Positions 35,252 through 44,826 of a DNA stretch of 64,000 nucleotides are shown piece by piece (position 1 is the stretch's first letter; each line of letters opens with the position of its first letter). This DNA is from Williamsia limnetica (lineage in GTDB: Bacteria > Actinomycetota > Actinomycetes > Mycobacteriales > Mycobacteriaceae). Location: NCBI RefSeq assembly GCF_003217475.1, contig NZ_QJSP01000008.1:1-64000 (forward strand). Direction: 5' to 3'. The position numbers and the translations under genes are program-made. The notes beneath the pieces are model-generated. The model made no database searches. It was not told the origin of the DNA and saw only the letters and a list, made by a program, of their open reading frames with translations.

Positions 35252-36208
35252 TCATCGCATGTCGGCGACGAGACCTGCGATGACCTCTCGCGTGCGGTAC
35301 TTCGACGCGACCAGTTCGTCCCGGTTGTCGCCGATCGGCAGCAATCGCATCGACAGGTCGGTGACGCCGGCATCGGCGAACCGCTGGAAGCGCTTCATGA
35401 TCGCTTCTTCGTCACCGACTGCACACAGATCGCCAACATCCGTGGCGTCGCCGTACCCGAGCAGACGCTGGTAGTTGGGCGAGATCTCGGCTTCGCCCAG
35501 AATGCGGTTCGCGCGTTCACGAGCCACGTCCACCTGGGAGGGAGCACACAGGCACACCGGGATCCCCGCGACGATTCGTGGAGCCTTCCGCCCAGCGTTG
35601 TCAGCGGCCTTGGTGATGCGCGGGACGACGTGATCAGAGACTGCCCGCTCGTCGGCCATCCACAAGATCGTGCCGTCGGTACGCTCACCGGCGAGATCGA
35701 GCATGACGGGTCCGAGAGCGGCGACCAGGATCGGCAACGGCGCGATCGGGCCGAGCTCGAGTGGATTGTGCACGGTGAAGGTCGTGTTCTCGACGTCGAT
35801 CGGCCCAGGGGCCTGCTGGGCGGCATCGAGTACGTCGAGGTAGTCGCGGGTGAAGCGTGCCGGCTTTTCGTAGGGCAGCCCCAGCATGTCCTTGACGATC
35901 CAGTGATGCGAAGGTCCGACGCCCAGCGCGAGGCGACCCCCGGTGGCGGCATGCGCCGACAGGGCCTGCCTCGCCAGCGCGATCGGGTGCTGCGCCTGCA
36001 GAGGAACCACAGCGGTGCCGATCTCGATCCGGCTCGTCCGCGTCCCCATCAGCGCCACTGTGATCAGCGCGTCGAAATCGGTCGGGACCTGGGGAATCCA
36101 CGCCGTGTCGAGCCCAGCATCCTCAGCCCACACGATGTCGTCGAGCATCCGGCCGATCTTCTTGGCCGAGTCTCCCCGCTCGGGGCCGATCATTACTCCG
36201 ACGCGCAT
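35252..36208 (-). CDS. LLM-class F420-dependent oxidoreductase
   Basis: A 318-residue luciferase-like TIM barrel: EDAGLDTAWIPQVPTDFDAL, TSRIEIGTAVVPL and GGRLALGVGPSHHWIV are typical of the F420-dependent actinobacterial LLM group (TIGR03564-like). The cofactor would carry a hydride to or from an alcohol, enone or imine. ATG at 36208 follows TGGAGGA. Preceded by two tandem palindromes at 36232-36268, placing it in the shared regulon. Confidence 0.87.
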   Translation of the reverse strand: MRVGVMIGPERGDSAKKIGRMLDDIVWAEDAGLDTAWIPQVPTDFDALITVALMGTRTSRIEIGTAVVPLQAQHPIALARQALSAHAATGGRLALGVGPSHHWIVKDMLGLPYEKPARFTRDYLDVLDAAQQAPGPIDVENTTFTVHNPLELGPIAPLPILVAALGPVMLDLAGERTDGTILWMADERAVSDHVVPRITKAADNAGRKAPRIVAGIPVCLCAPSQVDVARERANRILGEAEISPNYQRLLGYGDATDVGDLCAVGDEEAIMKRFQRFADAGVTDLSMRLLPIGDNRDELVASKYRTREVIAGLVADMR

Positions 36209-36231
36209 GAATCCTCCAGAAGTGTCATTGC

Positions 36232-36268
36232 GATAATGATACTTCCGTAAAACGAGAATGCCAATACC
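36232..36268. promoter_or_regulatory. Tandem 15-bp palindromes upstream of the LLM oxidoreductase
   Basis: GATAATGATACTTCC (36232-36246) and GAGAATGCCAATACC (36254-36268), centres 22 bp apart. They fit GAnAATnnnATTnTC with few mismatches. The nearer site ends 24 bp before the LLM start on the minus strand. Confidence 0.62.
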
Positions 36269-36376
36269 GCCGCTGGCGGCCCTTCCACCAGCGGGCGTCC
36301 TTGCAGCAGCGTCGGGTGATCAAGAAGGTGCCATCTGAGCCTCCCGGCGGCCAATGTAGACGTGGGGGTCTGCGGG

Positions 36377-37030
36377 CTAGGGCAGGTCGACCTTGGCCGC
36401 GAGCCAGCGACCGTCGATCTTCTCCATGGTCATCACCACACGACTGCGGTCGACGCGTGGATCGGGAGTGGCTGTGTTGGTGACGGTTTGGTCGACGAAC
36501 AGCAGTACCTCGACCTTCGATGGGCTCGCCGATTTGATACCCGAATCGATGACCGTTCCCTGGGCGGTGGCTTTGTTGTCGACCAGCAATTGACGAAGCT
36601 GCCCGCTCGACTGGGAATACATGTCCTTGAACTCGCCGGTGGCCCCGCCGAGAACGTCGGCGAAGTTCTGGTCCAAATTGTCCGAGCTGACGCTGGTCAG
36701 GGCAACAGCGTAAGCGCGCGCCGCTTGTTCCGCTTGGTCAGCGGCGTCATCGATGGAGTTCTGCTGCTGCAACTTCCAGCCCATCACCGCAGCACAGACG
36801 ATAGCGGCCACAGCGACGAGGGCCAGGAGCAGCACTGCCCCTCGGCGGGCTCTGGTCCCGGTCCACCAGCGCGTGGAAGGCGGATCCTCGACCACCGTTT
36901 CCTCGACAGGAGCTGCCTCGGTATCCGGTGTCGAGATGTCCCGTTCTTCTCCGACCTCAGGCACGTCGTCGCCCATCAGCGTCCATCGTTCTTCGGGCGT
37001 CACAGTTGCGGTTCCGCTGCTCTTGCTCAC
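36377..37030 (-). CDS. Mce-associated membrane protein (Mas)
   Basis: A 217-residue protein with a GTG start at 37030 after GAGGAG. About 70 cytosolic residues precede one transmembrane segment (GAVLLLALVAVAAIVCAAVM) and a roughly 120-residue outer domain ending VMTMEKIDGRWLAAKVDLP, the pattern of Mas proteins that close mce operons. It probably stabilises the Mce complex. Only one Mas gene is present; many operons have two. 52 bp separate it from mceF. Confidence 0.85.
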   Translation of the reverse strand: MSKSSGTATVTPEERWTLMGDDVPEVGEERDISTPDTEAAPVEETVVEDPPSTRWWTGTRARRGAVLLLALVAVAAIVCAAVMGWKLQQQNSIDDAADQAEQAARAYAVALTSVSSDNLDQNFADVLGGATGEFKDMYSQSSGQLRQLLVDNKATAQGTVIDSGIKSASPSKVEVLLFVDQTVTNTATPDPRVDRSRVVMTMEKIDGRWLAAKVDLP

Positions 37031-37082
37031 TGTTTTCTCCTCTGCGTCGAGCCGGATGGTGACTTTCGATCGAGTTCGATGC

Positions 37083-38363
37083 TCATGGCTGCCCCGGCAG
37101 CACCGGACCGGCGTAGGGCAAGGGGATCGATTCGGGGCCGATCGGCGTCGGGGACGCCTGGGCCAGTGGATCGACACCGGGCGGGGGTCCTGCACTGGTG
37201 TCTCCCGGCGGACGTGGCGCGTTGGCAGCTCCGCGAACGAGGTTCGCAGGATCGTCGTCCTCGCAGTAGGTGTAGAGGTAGGGCTCGGAGAAGTCGGCGA
37301 GCCACCCGGGCCTGCGGGGCAGATCGTAGTTGCACGACTTGCGCGGGTAGATGTTCACCGATGCCCAGATCCCGCCGTCCCGCATGATACTCGCGATGGC
37401 ATCGAGCGTCGATCCGTCGCGATACTGCGGGAAGAAGAACTCTTGCAGGGCAGGAACTCTCAGGTATGTCATCTGGGCAACCGTGGTGAGGTTGCCCAGC
37501 AGCTGCACCATGGTGGGCGAGTTGTCCGCGATCATGGTGTCCATCGCCGCCAGCGTCGCCGGGGTCTGGTCGATGAAGGTGCGGAATCCACCGTCCATGG
37601 AAGCCACTCCATCGAGTGTGCCCGACAGGTTCTGGGAGGTGCGTTGCAGGCCGGGACTCATCTCGCTCAGTGTGCCCAGCACCACCTTGCTGCTGCTGAG
37701 CAAGCTGACTGTTTGCGGCAGCACGGAATCGAGTGTGGAGATGAGGAACGTACCGCCGGTGATGATCGATTCCAGTTTGTCCGGTCCCTCGGGTCCGACG
37801 CCGAGTTCGCGTGTGATGGTCTCGACCTTCTTCGGGTCGATCTGAGCCAGCATCCCGTCGAGATCGCCGAGCAGGTTGGCCAGCGGCACCGGTGTCGAGG
37901 TCTGGTCCGCCGGGACCTCGGAGCCGTCGGTGAGGTAGGGCCCGGTGTCCGCCGTCGGCCGGAAGTCGAGGTATTGCTCACCGGCCGGCGACAAGCCGGC
38001 CACCCGCACCTCACCCGCAGTGGGGATCCGGGTATCGGCGTCGATGGTTGCGACCGCCACCACACCCTCGTCCGAGAGTTCGACGGCTTTCACCTGACCG
38101 ATCGGCACCCCACGCAGGGTGACGTCCTGATTCGGGAGCAGCCCTCCGGACAACGCGAGGTTGACCCGGACGGTCATGGCCTGCGCGGTCGGATTCACCT
38201 GGAAGACGCCGAACACGAGATAGATGAGTCCGAGGACGAAGGTGAGGGCTAGCGCCACGACCGACAGCAGCAGACGATGGTCGATCAATCTGCGGACGAC
38301 GTTCACCAGTCCACGTGCCGGCGACTCCAGCGGCCCGGTTGCATATGCCGACATCTGGGTCAT
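37083..38363 (-). CDS. mceF: Mce family protein MceF
   Basis: A 426-residue Mce protein with one N-terminal membrane anchor (about residues 30-50), then the MCE/MlaD domain (PNQDVTLRGVPIGQVKAVE) and a long helical region. The C-terminus is Pro-rich, as usual in MceF. Six different Mce subunits build the periplasmic lipid/steroid conduit of the importer. The ATG overlaps the mceE stop by 4 nt (ATGA). Confidence 0.92.
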   Translation of the reverse strand: MTQMSAYATGPLESPARGLVNVVRRLIDHRLLLSVVALALTFVLGLIYLVFGVFQVNPTAQAMTVRVNLALSGGLLPNQDVTLRGVPIGQVKAVELSDEGVVAVATIDADTRIPTAGEVRVAGLSPAGEQYLDFRPTADTGPYLTDGSEVPADQTSTPVPLANLLGDLDGMLAQIDPKKVETITRELGVGPEGPDKLESIITGGTFLISTLDSVLPQTVSLLSSSKVVLGTLSEMSPGLQRTSQNLSGTLDGVASMDGGFRTFIDQTPATLAAMDTMIADNSPTMVQLLGNLTTVAQMTYLRVPALQEFFFPQYRDGSTLDAIASIMRDGGIWASVNIYPRKSCNYDLPRRPGWLADFSEPYLYTYCEDDDPANLVRGAANAPRPPGDTSAGPPPGVDPLAQASPTPIGPESIPLPYAGPVLPGQP

Positions 38364-39469
38364 CGGCGTGGTCCCGCGACTTTGGCCCCGAGCCTCTGGA
38401 GTGTGCTCGTGAGGGTCCCGACGAAGTTCGCGCCGTCGGTGCCCAGGTCAGGTATACGACTTCCCGGGTCAGCAGTGTGCGTCGGGTCTGCGATGGCTCC
38501 GATCGCGAAGTCCTCGAGGTCTGCATCGACGTGCGACCCGGATGAGTTGGTGATCTTGATGACCGGGGCCAGCAGCCGATTCACCGCATCCAGGTCGGCA
38601 TTCGGATTCAACGCGGCCGCATTCAATTCCGCGGCGATCGTGTTGATGTCGGCGATCAGTCCACCGGCAGCGGTGCCCGCGATGGACGGGAATTTCGCTA
38701 GTTGGCTGCTCACCGAGGCCAACTGGTTGACGATTCCGAGAATCTGATCGGTGTTGGCCGACAACACACTCATGGCCGGCCCGGCAGCGGCGATTGCATC
38801 TTTGATGGTGCCCTGGCCGGCGGTCAGCGTGGAGACCAGTCGGTTGGTCTCGTTCAGGGTGCTCCTGATCTCGCCCGTTCGGGCGGAGAGTTTGCTGACC
38901 AGACTGGTCGACTGTTCGATCAGGCCGGCCAGTTCACCGCCCTTGTCACCGACCGCCTCACCGAGACCATTGATGACCTTGGTGATGTTGCGGATGACGC
39001 CGCCGTTGACGAGGAGTGACGATGTGGTCAAGACCTCTTCGATCGTCGCCGCGGCCGATGTCTGATCCAGTTCGATGCCGTCGCCACCCACGAGCACCGG
39101 ACCGTCCGGCGCGGCGTCGAGCGGGGGTTGCATGGCGACGAAGATGTCACCGAGCGGTGTCGCGGAACGTAATTCGGCCCGGGTACCGACGGGCAGGGTT
39201 ACATTCTCCGAAATCCTCAAGGTGACGATCGCCGAGTAGTCACGGACGGTCATACCCTCGACCGATCCGACGTCGGCGCCCGCGAGCTTGACCTTGGCCT
39301 GTTTCGGCAGGTTCAGCGCGTTCTCGAAGGTGGCATACACCGTGTAAGAGTCGCTTCCGACATTGCGCTTCGGCAGCGGGACCGATTCGAGCTCTACCGA
39401 GCACGCGGTCGTCGTCATGGCCAGGGCCAGCATCGCGCCGACGGCAGCGGCCGCTGTCCGGCGTGTCAT
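38360..39469 (-). CDS. mceE: Mce family lipoprotein MceE
   Basis: A 369-residue Mce protein. The signal peptide ends with a lipobox, MTTTAC (Cys at about residue 23), which marks the MceE (LprK-type) subunit. The MCE domain follows (PKQAKVKLAGADVGSVEGM), then coiled-coil-prone helices. ATG at 39469 overlaps the mceD stop; earlier in-frame codons lie inside mceD. Confidence 0.92.
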   Translation of the reverse strand: MTRRTAAAAVGAMLALAMTTTACSVELESVPLPKRNVGSDSYTVYATFENALNLPKQAKVKLAGADVGSVEGMTVRDYSAIVTLRISENVTLPVGTRAELRSATPLGDIFVAMQPPLDAAPDGPVLVGGDGIELDQTSAAATIEEVLTTSSLLVNGGVIRNITKVINGLGEAVGDKGGELAGLIEQSTSLVSKLSARTGEIRSTLNETNRLVSTLTAGQGTIKDAIAAAGPAMSVLSANTDQILGIVNQLASVSSQLAKFPSIAGTAAGGLIADINTIAAELNAAALNPNADLDAVNRLLAPVIKITNSSGSHVDADLEDFAIGAIADPTHTADPGSRIPDLGTDGANFVGTLTSTLQRLGAKVAGPRR

Positions 39470-40575
39470 TTCGCCATCCCCGCCATGCCCTCGAGCATGT
39501 CCGTGATCCCGAAGTCCGGACCGAAGTCGGACAGAGTTCCGGTCGCACAGCCGAGTTGACGCAATCCGAGCACGTTGCACACTTCCTTGAGGAGCTGACC
39601 GTCGAAGAACACCTTGTCGAGCTGCGCATGCACCCGCGCCACCCGGTTCTCCTGATCCACTGCAGCGTAGGCATTGTCGAGGAGCAGCGGGGTCACGTCC
39701 AGGAACTCGGCCAGTTCGCGGCGATAGTCCGCCAGGGTCTTGACGAGGATGTCCGAGTCGGTGACCGTGGAGTTGAGGCTGCCCTGGTTGGTACGCAACA
39801 GGTCCTCGGCCTGAAGGAGGATCTCGTTGATCTGGGCGCCGGTATCTCCGGAGCCAAGGTCTTGATCGGCAAGAATCGCACTCAACTGACCGACCGCAGA
39901 ACCGAAGTCGCGGATCTGTCCATCGTTGCGCGCGGCGGCCTCGGTCAGTACGGACAGGTTGTCGACGATCGTCGTGATCGCATCCCTCGTCTCCGCGCCA
40001 CCGTCAGCGCCCAGGCGCAGCGCCTTCGCCAGCTCGCCCAATGCCGCACGCATGTCCTCGCCGTTGCCATCGGTGATCGCCGAGCCGACGTCGAGCAATT
40101 GCGCCACGGGCCCCGCACCCTCACCATCGCCCTCGAGTTCGAGGGCGAGGTCATCGGCCATCGCCAGCAACCGGTCGAACTCGACCGGCGTCTTGGTCCG
40201 GTCCAGCCCGATGAGATCGTTGTTTCTCAGCACCGGCCCACCGGTGTACGCCGGCGACAACTCGATATGCCGGTCGGTGAGGATCGACGTCGAGACAGTG
40301 ACCGCGTCGACACCTGCCGGGATCGTCACGCCGCCATCAATTCTCATCACCACCTCCACGTAGGTGCCCTTCGGAGAGATCGTCTCGACCGCCCCCACCG
40401 GCATCCCGAGCACCGACACCGCGTTCCCCTCGTACAGGCCGACCCCGTTGTCGAACCGCGCAGTCACCCGTATTGCACTCTCCGAGGCGGCTGCGGCACG
40501 AACACTGCCGAAGCAGACTGCGGCGATGAGCACGACCAGGACGGCCACCTTCGCAACTGTCTTGCTCACCCTCAT
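39466..40575 (-). CDS. mceD: Mce family protein MceD
   Basis: A 369-residue Mce protein with an N-terminal hydrophobic segment (VAVLVVLIAAVCFGSVRA) without a lipobox, then an MCE domain (LYEGNAVSVLGMPVGAVETI) and helical tail. ATG at 40575 overlaps the mceC stop (ATGA). Part of the uninterrupted yrbE-mce operon. Confidence 0.92.
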   Translation of the reverse strand: MRVSKTVAKVAVLVVLIAAVCFGSVRAAAASESAIRVTARFDNGVGLYEGNAVSVLGMPVGAVETISPKGTYVEVVMRIDGGVTIPAGVDAVTVSTSILTDRHIELSPAYTGGPVLRNNDLIGLDRTKTPVEFDRLLAMADDLALELEGDGEGAGPVAQLLDVGSAITDGNGEDMRAALGELAKALRLGADGGAETRDAITTIVDNLSVLTEAAARNDGQIRDFGSAVGQLSAILADQDLGSGDTGAQINEILLQAEDLLRTNQGSLNSTVTDSDILVKTLADYRRELAEFLDVTPLLLDNAYAAVDQENRVARVHAQLDKVFFDGQLLKEVCNVLGLRQLGCATGTLSDFGPDFGITDMLEGMAGMAK

Positions 40576-41636
40576 TTGCAGTCCTTCAGATACTCGGGAA
40601 GATTCAGCTGGTTCGCCCGGCCGCTGACGGCACACATCCAGGAGTCGAGGAACGGTCCGGACTGCGCGGAGAAGTCGACCTCGTTCCCGGTACCGCTGGC
40701 GTTGGCGAAGTTTCGGACCGGAACCGGCAAAATCTGCAAAGTGTTCCTCAGCAGGTCGTCGTTTCGTGCCAGACTTGCCAGCATCCCGTTCAGGTTGGTC
40801 AGCAGCGCGTCGATCTGGGCCCGATTGTCGACGACGATCGTCTGCAGCTGATCGACGAGGTTAGTGGTTGCCTGGAACAGTTGGTTGATCACCGCCCGAC
40901 GCGAATTGATCTCCTGCAGCACCTGCGCGCCCTGCGCGATCAGGGAACCCAGGTTGGCCTGTTGCCCCCGCACCACGTCCGTCAGCTGTTTGGTGCTGGT
41001 GAGCAACGTACCGATCTGGGATCGGCGGTCGGCCATGATGGTTGCGAGGCTCTGGACGTTCGTCAGGACCTGGGGTATCACTTCCGGCGTACCCTCGAGC
41101 TGGTCGGACAACGTTGTCATCGTCTCGCCGATGTCCTTGAAGTCCACTTGTTCGAACGTCGTGGTCGCGTTGTTGATCAATTGCTGTAGGTCGTACGGCA
41201 CGCTGGTGTGTGACAGTCCGATCCTGTTGTCCGGCAGCGTGCCTCCTCCGCCCGGCTTGAGGTCCACGTACCGTGAGCCGAGCAGCGTGGTCAGTTGGAT
41301 GGACGCCCTGGTCTCGGTACCGAGACGAACGTCGTCGTTGATCTCGAGCGTGACCACCACGTGATCACCTGCCAGTCGTGTCGCCTTCACCGTGCCCACC
41401 GGCACCCCGGCGACAGTCACCGAGTCGCCCGAGCTGACGCCCGCTGCCTGGGCGAACTCGGCCTGGTAGGACGTTTTACCGATTCCGGCGCCGGCGAACT
41501 GCAACAGCGCGACCAGCAGGAGCGCGATCACCGTGACGGTGATGATCCCAAGCGTCAGGGTGCTGTGCTTTTCGATGGGCCTGCGCGCCACCTGGCCGGC
41601 GCTGGCGGTCATCCGGCGAACGTCTGGGCGTTTCAT
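40572..41636 (-). CDS. mceC: Mce family protein MceC
   Basis: A 354-residue Mce protein. The membrane anchor is at about residues 27-48 (LGIITVTVIALLLVALL), and the MCE domain has SSGDSVTVAGVPVGTVKATR. The ATG at 41636 overlaps the mceB stop and is preferred; a second ATG at 41642 is two codons earlier. The C-terminal region is rich in Asn and Gln helices. Confidence 0.92.
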   Translation of the reverse strand: MKRPDVRRMTASAGQVARRPIEKHSTLTLGIITVTVIALLLVALLQFAGAGIGKTSYQAEFAQAAGVSSGDSVTVAGVPVGTVKATRLAGDHVVVTLEINDDVRLGTETRASIQLTTLLGSRYVDLKPGGGGTLPDNRIGLSHTSVPYDLQQLINNATTTFEQVDFKDIGETMTTLSDQLEGTPEVIPQVLTNVQSLATIMADRRSQIGTLLTSTKQLTDVVRGQQANLGSLIAQGAQVLQEINSRRAVINQLFQATTNLVDQLQTIVVDNRAQIDALLTNLNGMLASLARNDDLLRNTLQILPVPVRNFANASGTGNEVDFSAQSGPFLDSWMCAVSGRANQLNLPEYLKDCK

Positions 41637-42667
41637 TGACATGCCGGCGAGTACTTGGGCTTACCGCCTGGCGTGGCGGCAGCAACGATGGACGGGATCA
41701 CATTACTGAGCGCGGGCACATAGGTCACATTGAGGCTGCAGAGGTACGTCTCGATGAATGCGCCGCTCTGGGTGTTGCGGGCGAGTCCCTTCAACAGGAT
41801 CGGGACATTGAACCCCAGGTACGCGAATGCGGTCTTGTTGTTCATGTAATGAGAGGCGAAACCCGGCTCCCTGACCAGCATCTGGTTCAGTTCCGGTGCC
41901 GCCTGGTCCGCCAGCGTCGCCACTCTGCCGACGACCGCCGAGATCGAGTCCAGCGAGGTCACCAGTTCCTGCCTGCGTTGGGAGAGCCTTTCGAAAATCG
42001 ACTGTGCCTGCGTGATCACGGTGTCGACCTCGCCCCGCTGCTCCGCCAGGGTCCGCACGATCCCGTCGAGGTTCCCGATGATGTCTCCCAAGATCTGGTC
42101 CGGACCGGCGAACGACTCGGCGAGGTCCGAGGTCTCGGTGACCAACGTGGTGATCGAACCGTTGTCCCCCTGGAGCGCACGGATGATCGAGGTTGTGATG
42201 TTGTCGATCTGTTCTGGATCGAGAACGCTGAACAACGGTTCGAATCCGTTGAGCAACACCGATATGTTGAAGGACGGTTCGGTGTGGGCCAGCGGGATCT
42301 CGCCGCCGTCGAGGACCTGTGGTTGCCCGTAGTCGGCCAGTGACAATCCAAGATACCTCTGGCCGATGATGTTCTCGTAGGTGATCGAGGCCTTGGTGTT
42401 CCCGTACACCCGCTGGTTGGCCTCGACCCGAAACTTCACTCGGGCGAGGGTTCCTTCGAGCGCGATGGAATCTACGCGACCGACGCGGACGCCGGCCATC
42501 CGGACATCGTCACCGACCCCGAGACCCGACACATCGCTGAACACTGCGGAGTAGGACTTGGTGGCTCCGTTCACGCTGCGTTGCAGGGTGTTGAAGACGG
42601 TCCACGTCAGGGTCAGGGAGATCACCAGGAAGATGATCAGACCGATGAGCGGCTTGCGGTAACTCAC
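41633..42667 (-). CDS. mceB: Mce family protein MceB
   Basis: A 344-residue Mce protein with GTG start overlapping the mceA stop. The anchor LIGLIIFLVISLTLTW is at residues 7-22; the MCE domain reads GLGVGDDVRMAGVRVGRVDS. The C-terminus ends PKYSPACQ, with a typical terminal Cys. Subunit of the substrate conduit. Confidence 0.92.
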   Translation of the reverse strand: MSYRKPLIGLIIFLVISLTLTWTVFNTLQRSVNGATKSYSAVFSDVSGLGVGDDVRMAGVRVGRVDSIALEGTLARVKFRVEANQRVYGNTKASITYENIIGQRYLGLSLADYGQPQVLDGGEIPLAHTEPSFNISVLLNGFEPLFSVLDPEQIDNITTSIIRALQGDNGSITTLVTETSDLAESFAGPDQILGDIIGNLDGIVRTLAEQRGEVDTVITQAQSIFERLSQRRQELVTSLDSISAVVGRVATLADQAAPELNQMLVREPGFASHYMNNKTAFAYLGFNVPILLKGLARNTQSGAFIETYLCSLNVTYVPALSNVIPSIVAAATPGGKPKYSPACQ

Positions 42668-43968
42668 GATGGCCCCTGCTCAGGTTCGGTCGAAGCGCTG
42701 ACCACTGCTCCACGGGCAAGCGGACCGAGAAGGAGTGTCGAGGCGGAGTTGGCGTCCTCTCCGAGGATCTCGCCCAGGAGTCGCTGCTCTTCGCGACTGC
42801 CGACCGGGCCTACGTTCCCGCCCATGGGGGCCGACATGAAGTTCTGCGGCGTGTTCAGATCGGGCACCACCGCAGGCGCGCTCGTCGCTGGTGCGGTCTG
42901 GCAGCTGGGCCCTTCCAGATTCCCGTATCGGGGGCAGTCGGCCCGCGTGTACATCTGATGCGGGGTGAACTGGAACTGGAACTTACCTGTCGCATTCCGT
43001 TGACCGACCGGCCAGAACTCTGAGAACCACTTCTTCGACATGTTGTTCAGGCTCCCGGTGATCTGTGAGAACGATTCACCTCCGTCAGCGATCACCCCGA
43101 TCACCGGGCCGAGCGCGGTCGTGATGCCGATGATCTTGTCCGTGTTGTTCACCAACGCGGTGTCGACCGTCGAGAGGGTGTTGCTCCCTGCGGCGAGCAA
43201 CTGGTTCAAGCCCTTGTTCTTCTCGGCCAGGGTTCGCATGGGGACCACCGCCCTGTTCATCACGTCCAGGAGGTCCGGCGCCGACTTCCGCAAACCCTGA
43301 ACGGCCCCACTGAGCGCGTTCAGCGTCGACGGTTGCCCCCGCGGCGCGATCACGGCATCCAATTCACGGGTGATCTTGTCGAGTTGCGCACCCGCGGTGG
43401 CGATGTCATCGCCGTGGCGGTCGGTGGCCTCGGCCACCACCGCGAGCATGCCGACCGTCTCATCCGTCCCCACGCGTGCCGAAGCAGCGATGATCTCGCG
43501 CACCTTCGTCATGGCGGTCTGCAGCTGCACTGTCGACAGGCTCTCGTCCTGCGTGATGATGTCACCTTCGGTCAGTCCGGGCGCAGATCCGTTGTCGACC
43601 AGCTGGATCGATGACACCGCGAACACGTTGCTGGGCACGACACGGGCGGTCACTGTGCGCGGGATGTTGCGGGTATAGCTCGGATCCAAGGCGAGATCGA
43701 CGTAGTTGAGTCCTCCATCGGTCCCCGGGTCCACACCTTTGACCGTGCCGACCAGGACGCCCCGGTACTTCACGTCCGAGTTCGACGGAAGCCCGTCACC
43801 GACGTTGGCGAGCACCGCGGTGGCGGTCACCGTCTTGTCGAACGTGCCGTTCATCTTCGCGTAGAGCGCAACGAGTAGCAGAGCTACCACAGCCAGGGCG
43901 GTGAGGCCGAAGACGAACAAGCGGGTGTTCGAGTTCCCGCGCGGATCGGTATCGAAGATGACGGGCAT
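42664..43968 (-). CDS. mceA: Mce family protein MceA
   Basis: A 434-residue Mce protein, first of six. Anchor at about residues 17-37 (LFVFGLTALAVVALLLVALY), MCE domain GLPSNSDVKYRGVLVGTVKG, long helical region, and a low-complexity tail. It follows yrbEB by 3 bp. Subunit class is assigned from position and length. Confidence 0.92.
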   Translation of the reverse strand: MPVIFDTDPRGNSNTRLFVFGLTALAVVALLLVALYAKMNGTFDKTVTATAVLANVGDGLPSNSDVKYRGVLVGTVKGVDPGTDGGLNYVDLALDPSYTRNIPRTVTARVVPSNVFAVSSIQLVDNGSAPGLTEGDIITQDESLSTVQLQTAMTKVREIIAASARVGTDETVGMLAVVAEATDRHGDDIATAGAQLDKITRELDAVIAPRGQPSTLNALSGAVQGLRKSAPDLLDVMNRAVVPMRTLAEKNKGLNQLLAAGSNTLSTVDTALVNNTDKIIGITTALGPVIGVIADGGESFSQITGSLNNMSKKWFSEFWPVGQRNATGKFQFQFTPHQMYTRADCPRYGNLEGPSCQTAPATSAPAVVPDLNTPQNFMSAPMGGNVGPVGSREEQRLLGEILGEDANSASTLLLGPLARGAVVSASTEPEQGPS

Positions 43969-43971
43969 CGC

Positions 43972-44826
43972 TCAACCACCGAGCCGCGCGCCGGAGCCGA
44001 CGCCCCACAGCGCCATCGTCAGCAGCAGATTCACGACGATCATGGCGGAGATACTCGCGCGCATCGCGCGTCCGGCCGCGGTGCCCACACCTTGCGGTCC
44101 GCCGGATGCGTAGAAGCCGTAGTAGCACTGGATGGTGGAGGTGATGATGACGAACACCACAGCTTTGAGCATCGAGTACAGGACGTCCGTGCTGTTGAGC
44201 ACCAGCCGGAAGTAGTGTTCGTACGTCCCCGCGGACATTCCGCTCGACAGACTCACGACCCCCTGCACCGTCACGTAATTCAGCGTGAGACAGATGAGGT
44301 AGAGCGGGATGATGGCCACGATCGACGCGAGCAGGCGGGTGGTGACGAGGTACGGGATGGGCCGGATCGCCAGTGCCTCCATGGCATCGACCTCTTCGGA
44401 GATCCGCATCGCGCCCAGTTGAGCGGTGAAGCGACAGCCGGCCTGGGCAGCGAACGCGAGTGAGGCCATGATCGGGGCGAGTTCCCGGGTCGCGGCGGTC
44501 GAGGCAACCATGCCGGTTGCCGGCTCGAGGCCGAGCAGGTGCAGAGCCTGGTACCCCTCGATGCCCACCAGGGCGCCCGCTGCGGCCCCGAGCACGATGA
44601 TCACACCGGCGGTACCGCCGCCCACAACGATGGAGCCGTTACCCCAAGTGACGTCAGACAGGATGCGTAAGAACTCTTTTCGGTAGTGCCGCAGGGTCAA
44701 CGGGATCGACACCAGCGCTTTGACCAAGAACGCGACCATGTGACCGAGTCGCATCACCACGGCACCCTGGGATACGACCGCCGCCGCGACCGGCCGAACC
44801 CCGGGTGGGTAGTACTTCGAAGCCAT
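43972..44826 (-). CDS. yrbEB: YrbE/MlaE-family permease B of the Mce importer
   Basis: A 284-residue integral membrane protein of the MlaE family: FAAQAGCRFTAQLGAMRISEE followed by VDAMEALAIRPIPYLVTTR is the signature, with the EEVDAME coupling stretch thought to contact the ATPase. About five hydrophobic segments. Directly adjacent to yrbEA (no gap). The ATPase (MceG/MlaF type) is usually encoded elsewhere and is not in this window. Confidence 0.94.
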   Translation of the reverse strand: MASKYYPPGVRPVAAAVVSQGAVVMRLGHMVAFLVKALVSIPLTLRHYRKEFLRILSDVTWGNGSIVVGGGTAGVIIVLGAAAGALVGIEGYQALHLLGLEPATGMVASTAATRELAPIMASLAFAAQAGCRFTAQLGAMRISEEVDAMEALAIRPIPYLVTTRLLASIVAIIPLYLICLTLNYVTVQGVVSLSSGMSAGTYEHYFRLVLNSTDVLYSMLKAVVFVIITSTIQCYYGFYASGGPQGVGTAAGRAMRASISAMIVVNLLLTMALWGVGSGARLGG

